Of a stretch of DNA of 60,000 nt, positions 1 through 9,890 are shown piece by piece (position 1 is the stretch's first letter; the number at the start of each line of letters is the position of its first letter). The position numbers were made by a program, and so were the translations under genes. The stretch comes from Liolophura sinensis (taxonomy: Eukaryota > Mollusca > Polyplacophora > Chitonida > Chitonidae), in NCBI RefSeq assembly GCF_032854445.1, contig NC_088297.1, forward strand, positions 1,590,639-1,650,638, in the 5' to 3' direction. The notes below the pieces were generated by a model. It saw only the letters and a program-made list of their open reading frames with translations. It had not been told where the DNA came from and made no database searches.

Positions 1-248
1 CGGCAGTGCTCAATAGTGTGAAGTGAGTTTTTAAAAGTCAAAAATTTACAGATTTACGGTTGTCCTTCACCTGACATACAAAAGAGCTTTAAAATAGCGA
101 AGATTAAATGCTTTAATTGTTATTTGCCGGAATAGGGTGCTTCGAAAAAAGCCCTCAACTAAATCCAGATTTCCCACGACCTGTATATACACCTAATTAC
201 TCACCATGGTCATGTGACTGTACATTTGTGATGTACGACATTAGACCC

Positions 249-337
249 AAGCATACATACATACATATATGCATATATACATACATACATACATACATAT
301 ATACATACATACATACACACATACATACATACATACA

Positions 338-368
<31 letters not shown>

Positions 369-405
369 GTACATACATACATATTCGCACACATACATAC
401 ATATT
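249..405. repeat. CATA tetranucleotide microsatellite
   Basis: About 155 bp of CATA/TATG units with a few CACA and TATA interruptions. Open frames across it on both strands encode only Tyr/Ile/His/Thr or Met/Cys/Val/Tyr periodic peptides and are not genes. Confidence 0.95.
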
Positions 406-593
406 ACTAAGAGCACGTAGATGTACGGCGATTTGATGGCTGCATGTCAGACTTTTAAAAGCATATACACACTCTAAGACCTTTGATTTCGTGTAAAAAG
501 GATAGGGTACATGTTCAATCCTAAAAAAAATCTGAAACTTTTCGGAGAAGCAAACTTAAGCGCCTGCAACTTCATTGGTCAGATAATATTGAT

Positions 594-838
594 ATATTTA
601 TCTGATTGGTGTTTTACACCGTACTTAAGAATATTTCACTTATACGACGGTGGCCAGCAGTGTTATTCGAGGAAAGCAGGCAGAGCCCACATGAAACCCA
701 CGACCGTCCGCAAGTTGCTGCCAGACCTTCCAACGTACAAGAGGAGAGGAAGCCAGCATAACCTGGAGTTGAACTCACAGCGACCGTGTAAATGAGAATA
801 TCCTGGGCGTCCCATTGGCACGCTAACCACGGAGGCCA
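594..838 (-). mobile_element. SINE family 1, near full length
   Basis: Reverse-complement copy: (A/T)-rich tail at 594, then GATTGGTGTTTTACACCGTA, body, and the tRNA-like head ending in CTAACCACGGAGGCC. Family-1 SINEs here have a head like GGCCTCCGTGGCTCAGTCGG (A box) and GAGTTCAAGTCC (B box) and end in AAACACCAATCAAATAAATA. The head of this copy runs into an 8-bp tandem AGGCCACG repeated about four times (830-866). Confidence 0.85.
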
Positions 839-868
839 CGAGGCCACGAGGCCACGAGGCCACGGAAG

Positions 869-1768
869 CCCCTGGTCAGAGAAAAATGTACAATTCATAC
901 AAAGACGAGGTTATGGCGCACTGTCAGCGGTGACCTTTTCCTATGTAAAATACATGTAAGCCCCCCCCCCCCCCAAAAAAAAAGGGTTAATCTCACTCAA
1001 CGTCCCATGTGCTAAACTTATACATTCCCTGTTATTGGCTAACATTAGAAGACAAAAATATGGCTGACAAAGCAGGTAAATAACAATTGCAGTTTTTACA
1101 TAAAATATATACAGCTAGCCATCCGTTAATCAGCAAAATTTTGTGTTGTCTTTCTTGTGTGAATTTTTAAAAAAAAAACATACGTCTACTACAGTGAAAA
1201 TATGTTAATTCGTCTCCAATATTTCTAATTGGGCAGGTACGGCAAAATGCAATTAGTTGTCCCATCTGTAATTCTTTTATTAAAAAAAAATTAACATTGT
1301 ACTTTACCTCCCCCTCGCTCGGAGCGTTATAGACTCACACTTTTAAGTACTAAAGACTTTAACTATCTGTTAAATATATCGAAAATTGGCTTAGTTGAAT
1401 TATTTCTACAAGAAGTAGGCCTATTAATTTTCTATACGGAAGATGTGCAATGTATTTTTTTTAACTGACACATTTCAGCAATATACGAAATTCAACACCT
1501 CTTACTATTAAGGGGATATGTGGTTGGGTTTACATGGCAAGCTGCTCTAGTATTTTTTTTTCTAATTAATACTTGACGCTTGGAAACGTTCTAGTTTTCG
1601 CGTAACTCTACCTCAGGGCACAGTTGTTGAAAAGCGTATTACGTTTTAAGCCCGGTACTAACTTAAGCTCAGATTAAAGTACCATTTACTTTAAATGGTA
1701 CTGGATGGGACTCGTATTAAGATTTAAGCCTGGCTTAGCATTAATACACTGACCCTAGAATATTTGCT
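869..1768. other. unrecognised non-coding stretch
   Basis: AT-rich sequence with A/T runs and no plausible gene. It contains a perfect 11-bp-arm hairpin at 1678-1702 (AGTACCATTTA, CTT, TAAATGGTACT). Nothing else recognised. Confidence 0.6.
961..974. repeat. C homopolymer followed by A run
   Basis: About 14 C followed by 9 A. Low-complexity; length may be unreliable in sequencing. Confidence 0.9.
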
Positions 1769-2615
1769 TAATTTTGTGTAATCTTGTACACTGGGAGGCC
1801 TCGCACTGGTTTCACTGCGGCTTTAGATCAGGTCTGTCAAATCCTGTGTAACCTTGGACGCTCGGAGACGACATTCTGGTTTCACTGTAACTATACCTTA
1901 GGCGATCTGTCTAATTATGCGTAATCTTGTTCATTGGGAGCCTTCGTACTGGTTTCATTGGGGCTTTAGGCCGGAAGGTCCTGTCTAATTCTGGGTAATC
2001 TTGTACTTTGGGAGCTCTTGTACTGGTTTTACTTTTCTTCAGATTGTCTGTATAATTTTGCGTAATCTTGTACACTTGGTGACCCCATTCTGGCTTCACC
2101 GTGGCTTAAGCTCAGAAGGCCCGTCTATGTCTGCGTATCTTGTTCATTGGGAGACCTCGTACTGGTTTCACTGTGGCTTAAGCTCAGAAAGCCTGCCTAT
2201 ATCTGCATATCTTGTTCATTTCGGGGTCTTGCACTGGTTTCACTGTGGCTTAAGCTCAGAAGACCCGTTATATCTGTGTATCTTGTTCATTTGGAGATCT
2301 CGTACTAGTTTCACTGTGGCTTAAACTCAGAAGGCCTGCCTGTATCTGCATATCTTGTTCATTTTGGGGCCTCGCACTTGTTTCACGGTGGCTTAAGCTC
2401 AGAAAGCCTGTCTATATCTGCATATCTTGTTCATTTGGAGGCCTCGTACTGGTTTCACTGTGGCTAAAGCTCAAAGGTTCTGTCCAATTCTACGTAATCT
2501 TGTTCATTCGGAGGCCTCGTCGTGGTTTCACGGTGGCTTTAGATTAGCATAGGTGCTAATTCTGCGCAAACTTGTAGGCTTGGAGCCCTCGCACTGGTTT
2601 CAGTGTGACTTTAAA
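1769..2615. repeat. tandem repeat, ~71-bp unit, about 12 copies
   Basis: A diverged minisatellite. Each unit carries TAATCTTGTTCATTGGGAGG, then CTCGTACTGGTTTCACTG, then TGGCTTAAGCTCAGAAGG. Unit starts near 1781, 1847, 1921, 1996, 2061, 2136, 2208, 2276, 2347, 2420, 2494 and 2567. A 107-codon open frame at 2001-2324 is a read-through of the repeat (24-residue period), not a supported gene. Confidence 0.9.
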
Positions 2616-3389
2616 TGTGGGGTCACACTTAAAAGCGAACGTAAGCCTTAGATGATTGTAAATCAATAACATTGGGATCGTAGCCATACCTTAGAATCGA
2701 TTGCCCCTGGTGCGAAGTGACTGTAAGGTTTGATAGTCGTAATTCACACTCAATAATTAGTCAAGGGGTCGACACTGTTGTAAACATTTACAACCGCCCA
2801 AAAACTGACGTTATGTACAAATGCTTGCTTTGGTCAGCCTTAGGTATACTGCTAGTTAATAATTTTCGATTCGATTTGCGAAAATGTCTAATTTAAATGC
2901 GGGTAAAAAGAAGTTTTTGGACATTTTGTTGTTGTTAGTGGCTGAATAATTATGGTGTAGAACTCTTTAGAAATTGAAGGAAAGAAAAAGTTATTGACTG
3001 GTGCATTGCCCACTTTACACAAACCAAAGTGTGACAGGCCCAATATGGCATACAATCGCGATCCTAATTCCGAAATGTTACCCACACCTAACAATTCTTT
3101 TGTGCAGGTTATTCTTACAATCAATTCTAAACTCAAATGTATGGCTTACAATCGATTGTAGCTACGATCTCTTTGCGCAAACGGGCCCTGGAGGTAAGTC
3201 TAATTTCTGCGTGGCATTTATTCAGAGTAACTGCGTTTTCAGGTTCCACAACGCTGAGCCCGGTAAATAAATACATACATACATAAATAAATAAACAAAC
3301 AATTAACTAATGACTTGATCCGTTGGTTAAAAATCATCAATTTTGAAAGAAAATGTGGCAATAGAGTGCGTTTTGCTTTTTAATATAAG
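2616..3389. other. unrecognised stretch with A-rich TACATA/AAATA tract
   Basis: No gene seen. Repeated short strings such as CTTACAATC and GATTGTAA (2650-3160) suggest an old repeat. At 3263-3302 a (AAATA)/(CATA) tract resembles a retroposon tail, but no tRNA-like head precedes it. Confidence 0.4.
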
Positions 3390-3467
3390 ATGTTTACTGG
3401 ACTCTTTCTGTTTATTGGAAGTATTCACCATACATATTATTATGTAAATATTTCACGTCTGTTCTAT
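3390..3467. repeat. 78-bp inverted repeat, left arm
   Basis: Pairs as reverse complement with 4686-4763 at about 75 of 78 positions by eye (two adjacent mismatches and one more). The outer end reads ATGTTTACTGGACTCTTTCT. The arms enclose 1.2 kb. No target duplication is obvious outside the arms. Confidence 0.9.
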
Positions 3468-3697
3468 CACAAAAACTCATCAGGCTTTTCCATCTTTTCA
3501 TGTAATAAAATGTGCTATCTGTAAGCCTACAGCGCATTTCCTGTAGATATACAACTCCCTTAACTCTGACTAAACTCTCCAATCAACTGTGAGCATCATC
3601 TTACACTTTTTTTGCGCAGCGCAAGTGGTTTAAAGGTGCAGAGAAAAATCAAAACAACGTTCAACACAAACTTCCTAGGACTCAAGAAAGTAGAGTG

Positions 3698-3707
3698 TAT
3701 AAAAAGG
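3698..3707 (+). promoter_or_regulatory. TATA-like box inside the inverted-repeat interval
   Basis: GTATAAAAAGGCAGCGAG, a good TATA-box match, followed about 25-30 bp later by TCACTCC, which could serve as an initiator. No long coding frame follows on the plus strand. Weak on its own. Confidence 0.3.
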
Positions 3708-4130
3708 CAGCGAGACCGGATCACTCCAAAGGGAGCCAGTCAACTGTCTTTAATGAGTATCGGGAAAGTGCGGGGAATGTTGTAGGCCAATGAGTCAAAT
3801 CAGTACACAAATGGTGTACCATGCTGGCTTATAAGTTGTCGTTCATCAAAACCTGTAGCGGTATGTAAGTTGCAATTTGATTGCAACTGTTCATATATCC
3901 AACGTTGCGAGCTACCGCAGTTTGGAGAGATCGTCGTAATTTGACGAAACTGTTGACAATGCGCTGTAAACGTATTCCTCGGGGCATCGATATCACCACA
4001 CCTGAACGTGGACTTTATCATAGACCCATATTTTTCATGGCGACGTAGTCATTACTCTTCAGTGAGTGATTAGGCTTAGACAGGACATAACTTCCTTTCA
4101 CGCATCGTTGATGTCTGACACTCTGTACCC

Positions 4131-4140
4131 TTTATATACC
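4131..4140 (-). promoter_or_regulatory. TATA-like box, minus strand
   Basis: Reads GGTATATAAAGGG on the minus strand and lies about 110 bp upstream of a 73-codon minus-strand open frame (4021 down to 3800). That frame starts MIKSTFRCGDIDAPRN and has no recognised domain. TATA match is good; function is unproven. Confidence 0.3.
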
Positions 4141-4685
4141 CTGTAATTAATTATTAGGCCTATATATAAAGTTCACAGTTGGTTGCTTCATTTTTGTACA
4201 CATGTAAACGGTGTATGCTTTATACGCATAGCTATACTTATCGCCGCGGATTCACGAAACTGTCGTAGACTTACGTCGAACTTCAGTCTTAACTTATGGC
4301 ATTATTCATAAACATAGGTGTGAACTCATTTTCTCCTTTGCTATGAATGTCAACATATTTCGTTGAGTGTATAGATTTGTAAGGTATGGCAATATTTTAG
4401 GGCAGTAAAAAGTTTATAATTTAAGACATGACGGTTTTGTGATCCAGCTCAGAGCTTGTGTTTATCAAGCAACTTCAGAGTTAAGTAAGAAATTGTAATT
4501 GCTTTAAATGCCTCACTAAGTAGAGGAATGAACTGAAATTCTGGTTGATAAATTATTCTACAGTAAATAATCACACACTACAAATAAGTATTTCGTTTAT
4601 AAACACATAACTTTTACACTTAATAAACGTGTTCTGGGGTTTATTCATAATAAATATGTTTGGCAATTACATGGATGTGTTTACT

Positions 4686-4763
4686 ATAGAACAGACGTGA
4701 AATATTTACATAATAATATGTATGGTGAATACTTCCCTTAAACAGAAAGAGTCCAATAAACAT
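4686..4763. repeat. 78-bp inverted repeat, right arm
   Basis: Reverse complement of 3390-3467, starting ATAGAACAGACGTGAAATAT. Together the arms could be the ends of a non-autonomous DNA element of 1374 bp, or a local inverted duplication. Confidence 0.9.
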
Positions 4764-4857
4764 CCCCGTAATAATGTGTATAAAGGGGTTAAACATTCAA
4801 AAGTGTTTACTGCAGAAGACATAACGTCACAAGCGGCATGCTCAGTCTATATTTCCT

Positions 4858-6680
4858 AGTATAGTTATCTCTATTTTGCTAGTATATAGTAACCTGTAGT
4901 TAGCTGTCAGTAACCTGCGTACGTTAGTATAGTTAGCTGTGAGTGTTTGAATAGATAAGTTTATGTGTTAGCGTAGTTACCTGTATGTGTTGGGATAGTT
5001 ACCTGTTTGTGTTAGTATAGTTACCTGTATGTGTTAGTATAGTTACCTGTATGGGTTAGTATAGTTACCTGTATGTGTTAGTATGGTTACCTGTATGTGT
5101 TAGAATAGTTACCTGCTTTTGTTAGTGTAGTTATGCGTATGTGTTAGAAGGGTTACTGGTGTGAGTTGGTATCGTTACATGTGTGAGATAGTATAGTTTC
5201 CTGTACGTGTTAGAACAATGTTTTGTATGTGTTAGTATAGCTACCTGCATGTCTTAGTGTAATTACCTGTATGCGTTAGTATAGGTAACTGTATGCGTTA
5301 GCGTGGTTCCCTGTATGTGTTAGTATAGGTACCTGTTTGTGTTAGTATAGTTAACTGTATGTGTTGATATAGTTACCTGTCGGTGTTAGTGTAGTTACCT
5401 GTATGTGTTAGTATTATTACCTCTTTGTATTGTTATAGATACTCGCATATGTTAGTATAGTTACATGTAATCGTCACCATAGTTACATATGTGTTTTAGT
5501 AGCTGTTGCCCGGATGTTTTAGTAAAGTTACCTGTGTTTGGTAGTACACAATATAGATAGCTGGCTATATTTGCATACTTACCTTTATTTTGTAGTATAG
5601 TTCCATGTATCCTTAAGTGAAATACCCTGTATCTGTTACCGTAATAACCTGTCTGTGTTAGTATAGTTATCTTTTTGTGTTAACATAGATACTTGCTTTT
5701 GTTAGTATAATTAATTATACGCGTTAACATATTTACATCTATATATGGTAACAGTTACTTCTAAGTATAGGCATAGATAGTTGTATGTGTTAGTATAGTC
5801 ACTTCTCTGTAGTCGTATGGTTACTTCTATGTGTTAGCTTAGTTACTTGTATGTGTTAGCATAGATACCTGTATATGTTGGTATAATAACTCGTATGTGT
5901 TAGAACAGTTACATGTTTGTGTCAGTACAGTTACCTCTTTGTGTTAACACGGTTGCTTGTATTTGTTAATAGTGTTACCTGTATGTGTTAGTATAGTTAC
6001 CTGTACGTCTTAGTATGGATACATGTATGTGTTAGCATAGTTACTTGTATTTGCTTATATGGTTACCTATGCGTGTTTGTATAGTTACTTGTATGTGTTA
6101 GCATACCTAGCTCTAAGTGTTGGTACAGTAATCCGTATGTGTTAGAACAGTTACTTGTATGTGCTGGTATAGTTACCTACATGTGTTAGTATAGTTAACT
6201 GTATGGGGTAGCATAATCACTTGTGTGTTAGTATAGTAACATGTATGTGTTACAGTGGTTGCCTGTATTTGCTGTTCTTTTTCCAGAATGTCTTTGTATA
6301 GTTACCTGTCTGTGCTATTGTAATTACGCGTACGATTAGTATAATTACCTATATGTGTTAGCATAGTTACTTGTTTGTGTTATAATAATAGCATAGTTAA
6401 TTGTATCTGTTAGTATAGTTACCTGTATGTTTCAGTCTTGTTACATATATGCTTTAGTATTATAACCTTGTCATCATAACAAGCTGTGTATGCTAGTATA
6501 CAATGCACTTAGCTCGACATGTTAGTATAGCTAACTTTATGTGTTAAAATAGTTACTCGTGTTAATTAGTATAGTTACCTTTATGGGTTAAAATAGTTAT
6601 TTCTGTGTATAATGACAGTTACTTCCACGTGTTGTAATAGTTGCCTGTATGTGTTTAGCATAGTTACTTGTATGTGTGGG
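4858..6680. repeat. decayed ~22-bp minisatellite, first block
   Basis: Roughly 80 degenerate units with core GTTAGTATAGTTACCTGTAT. Substitutions and small indels are frequent and very few adjacent units are identical, indicating an old array that is no longer homogenised. There is no coding potential. Confidence 0.95.
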
Positions 6681-6892
6681 ACTATTCATTGTCTGCCCGG
6701 CATCATTGAAAACTGATGACCGCTTCTCTCTTGTGTGTTACCGGCTTTATTCCTTATTTGTATAATTTCTTACATACCTTTGTCTTTGGGAGTTAGTGTT
6801 AAACGTTTGTTTTGGAAATGGATCTTGCGATTATCGACTTGGAACGCCCTTTACGGACTACGAATGGTATATGAATGTCGGGACTTGACGCT
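6681..6892. other. non-repeat island splitting the minisatellite
   Basis: About 210 bp lacking the ~22-bp unit, beginning GGACTATTCATTGTCTGCCC and ending near GACTTGACGCTTATATATTA. It could be an insertion into the array or a remnant of pre-repeat sequence. No terminal repeats or coding sequence recognised. Confidence 0.6.
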
Positions 6893-8395
6893 TATATATT
6901 AGTATAGTTACTTACATCTGTTAGCATGATTACTTGTAAGTGTTTGCCTACATACCTGCATACGTTGGCATAATTACCCCTGTATGTTAGTACAGTTACT
7001 TCTTTGCGCTAACATGATTACATGTGTTTGTTAGTATAGTTCCCTATATGTGAAAGTATAGTTGCTTAAATGTGGTAGTGTAGTTACCGGTATGAGTTAG
7101 TCTAGTTATGCTTATGTTGGAACGGTTACCTCTGTGAGTTGGTACAGTTTCATGTGTGAGGTAGTATAGTTACCTGTATGTGTTAGTATGGTTTTCTGTA
7201 TGTGTTAGAACAATCACTTGTATGCATTTGTACAGATACCTGCATGTATTAGTATAATTACCTATATGTGTTAGCATAATTCAATTTACTTGTTATTATA
7301 GTCACCTGTACGTGTTAGCATAGTTAGTTGTGAGTGTAAGTACAGTTACAAATATATGTTAGCATAGATACATGTATATGCTGGTATAATTACCCGTATG
7401 TGTTAGTGTAGTTGGCAGCATGTCTTAGTAGTTTCCTCTCTGTGTTGACATATTTTATTGAGTTTGTTAATATATTTACCCGCATGCATTAACATATTTA
7501 CCCTTATGTGCTAGTGTAGTTATCTGCATGTCCTAGCACAGTTAACTGTTAGCATAGTTACCTGTACATGTCAGTAAAATTACCTCGATAAGTAAGTGTA
7601 ATTTCCCTGTTTGTGTTATTACAGTTACTTATATGTGTTAGTACAGCTAAGTGTATGTGTTAGTACAGTTACTGTTACAGTTTTTATGTTAACATAATTT
7701 CTTTTGTTTGTTAGTATAGTTACGTGTAAGTGGTAGTATAGTTACTTGTATGCGCCAGTGCAGTTACTTGTATGTACCAGTATAGTTACCTGTGTGTCTT
7801 AGTACAGACGCCTGTGTGTTTTAGCGTAGTTATCAGTATATGTTAGAAGGATTACTTATGTGTTGGGATAGATACCAATATATATTACCATAGTTACCCG
7901 TACGTGTTAGCATAGTTACCTGTAACTGTTAGTATACAATCTAGTTAGCTCTATATGTTATAATAGTTACCTGTATGTGTTAGAACAGTTACTTCCATAT
8001 GTTAGCATAGTTACCTGTATGTGTTGGATAGTTACCCACAAGTGTTAGTATAGTTACCTGTGTAAGTAGTACAATTTCTTGTGTATGTTACCTGTATATT
8101 GCTGTTATATTTACCTGTATATGTTATTATAGATACCTCTATATGTTATTATAGTTACCTGCATTTGTGAGAGTATTGTTGTCTGTGTTAGTGTAGTTAC
8201 TTATGTGTTAGAATAGTTATATGTGTGGGGAAGAATATTTAACCGTATGCGTTGGTATAGTTTTTTTGTATGTGTTTGAAAGTTACCTGCGTTTGTTTTA
8301 GTGTAAATACTTGTATGTTTTAGTATTGTTATATGTGTGGAGAAGAATATTTAACCGTATGTGTTGGTATAGTTTTTTGTATTTGTTAGAAAGTT
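6893..8395. repeat. decayed ~22-bp minisatellite, second block
   Basis: Continuation of the same degenerate unit. The last 320 bp (8076-8395) contain a pair of longer internal repeats (AGTTATATGTGTGG..AAGAATATTTAACCGTATG at about 8216 and 8329) and are duplicated at 12101-12420. Confidence 0.93.
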
Positions 8396-8486
8396 AAAAT
8401 ATTTGAGTCAACTCTCAATTCGTTGGAAATTATCAGGATCCGCTGAAAAAATACCTCTTGGACAGTTATAAGTTAGCCTATCAAAA
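8076..8486. repeat. ~410-bp duplicated block, copy 1
   Basis: Spans the end of the minisatellite and the first 56 bp of the recombinase-like pseudogene (to CCTATCAAAATGG). It is repeated in direct orientation at 12101-12513 with small differences, mostly in A/T runs and single bases. Confidence 0.9.
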
Positions 8487-8864
8487 TGGAAAGAACAATC
8501 GATTGGTGCCAGTTCTGATACCAAAAGATACGATTCCAGCAATCCGAAAGTCAGCATCTCTCCGACAGAAGCTTGGCATAGCAGAGGATAACCATATCTT
8601 TTCCGAAATACGCAAGGCTCAGCAACTCACATTGACTGTTGGACGTGTGTGAAAGACGTGCGTGAAAGACGTGTGGACAATTGAAGCTCAGGAGTCCGAA
8701 TCTGATATGTGCCAAGGCTTTTCGTCATCGGGCATCCAGTTTGTGTGCATTACAGAATGTCCCTGAAAGGACAGACAGGTTTTTTTTATAATCATATGAG
8801 ACATTCTGAAAGTGTCAATAAACAGGTTTACAAGTGCCCACAGGCGATACATGAAGAACCTTAA
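8431..8864 (+). pseudogene. broken tyrosine-recombinase-like C-terminal domain
   Basis: Three consecutive reading-frame pieces resemble one protein. Piece 1 (8431-8652) encodes KKYLLDSYKLAYQNGKNNRL and VPVLIPKDTIPAIRK, ending at TGA. Piece 2 (8687-8785) encodes LRSPNLICAKAFRHRASSLC and QNVPERTDRFF. Piece 3 (8787-8864) encodes YNHMRHSESVNKQVYKCPQA. RHR, then HMxHS, then a Tyr nine residues on is the arrangement of box II in tyrosine recombinases, and the pieces resemble integrase-like proteins of invertebrates that I recognise only loosely. At least two frameshifts (one in the T run at 8780-8787) and in-frame stops make it non-functional as it stands. CAG before GATCCGCTG at 8437 could be a splice acceptor. 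Confidence 0.5.
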
Positions 8865-9890
8865 ATGAACCTTAATGAAGGAATACCATCGCCTTGCGTT
8901 AGGTTTTTTCAAAAGTTAGGTGTTGAGCATAAGTAAAGATAAAATTGTAAAAAAAAAAATGTGAACCTTTCATAAAATATGAAAACAAAACTTTCATATT
9001 AACTACTGTTAAACTAATATACTCAGTGTCTAAATCACAGGAAACTATTTTGGCGTGACAGCATACTATAGAAAAACATTGACATTTTGATAGCAGTAAA
9101 AAGAATTACAAAACATCGGAAAGTTGAGGGAGATGAACATCACTCGTCATTTACAAAATGAACATGTTCAGTAAAGTTAGCAAAAATCACATGATCTTTT
9201 CTTTGTCACATGTAGCAGTTAGGATCCCTACTGTGAAGTCAAACACAGTTTGCTCACAAGCTGTGCAGAGAACACTTAGTCTAGTATGTTGACGTGACTG
9301 GTCTCAGGTAAGAAAGACCTCGACATGTAGGTGTCAAGCGCGCGGATATATGAAACAACATAGGTGGTGATGCCATGAGCTTTTTCATTACTATTGTAAG
9401 TAAGTACACGTTGAGCTGTAGTAAGTTTTCACCAAGATGTGATTGGTTGTGTTTAATACTGTCTTCGGTCATTACCAGACAATGGGCTTTCATTCAGCCA
9501 AAAAACCTATTAAATTATGTCTTGTTTGTAATATTATTTAGCTGTAACTAACGATGCAGTGACAAAAGTCACGCTTCACAAGCATGAGCCCTATTGTATA
9601 CTCTTTGTATTGACAGGTCTTCTGTCACGAGGACATTTTTAGCTTATGAATATATATATATATATATATATTTTTTTTAATTTTGAGAAAATAATATTAT
9701 ATTATACCTAACAAAAGCCAACACTTATGTTTTTGTGATAAAAATTTAATAAAATCTCACAAATAACTCTAAGTGGCTCCATATGGTTGACAAATGAATA
9801 AGAATCAGGCAAAGTGTGTAGCTTGAAAAAATGTGAATGAAACACAGTATGCATGTGTAAAATATGTAACCCCTTTTTCACGTAATTTTT
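8865..9890. other. unrecognised AT-rich stretch
   Basis: No gene or known repeat recognised apart from a (TA)n run at 9648-9670. A donor-like CAG|GTAAGA occurs at 9307, but all upstream frames I tried contain stops. Confidence 0.5.

Noticed and set aside
117-416. Overlapping 65-97-codon frames on both strands across the CATA repeat
   Set aside because: Pure microsatellite translation; no non-repetitive coding part.
614-898. Frames in and around SINE copies (also at 15408, 23800, 45322, 54689, 58695, 59582)
   Set aside because: They translate the SINE tRNA head and body; the same peptide fragments recur at each copy.
4858-8395. CRISPR-like array
   Set aside because: No constant repeats separated by unique spacers; a decayed minisatellite in a eukaryotic genome.
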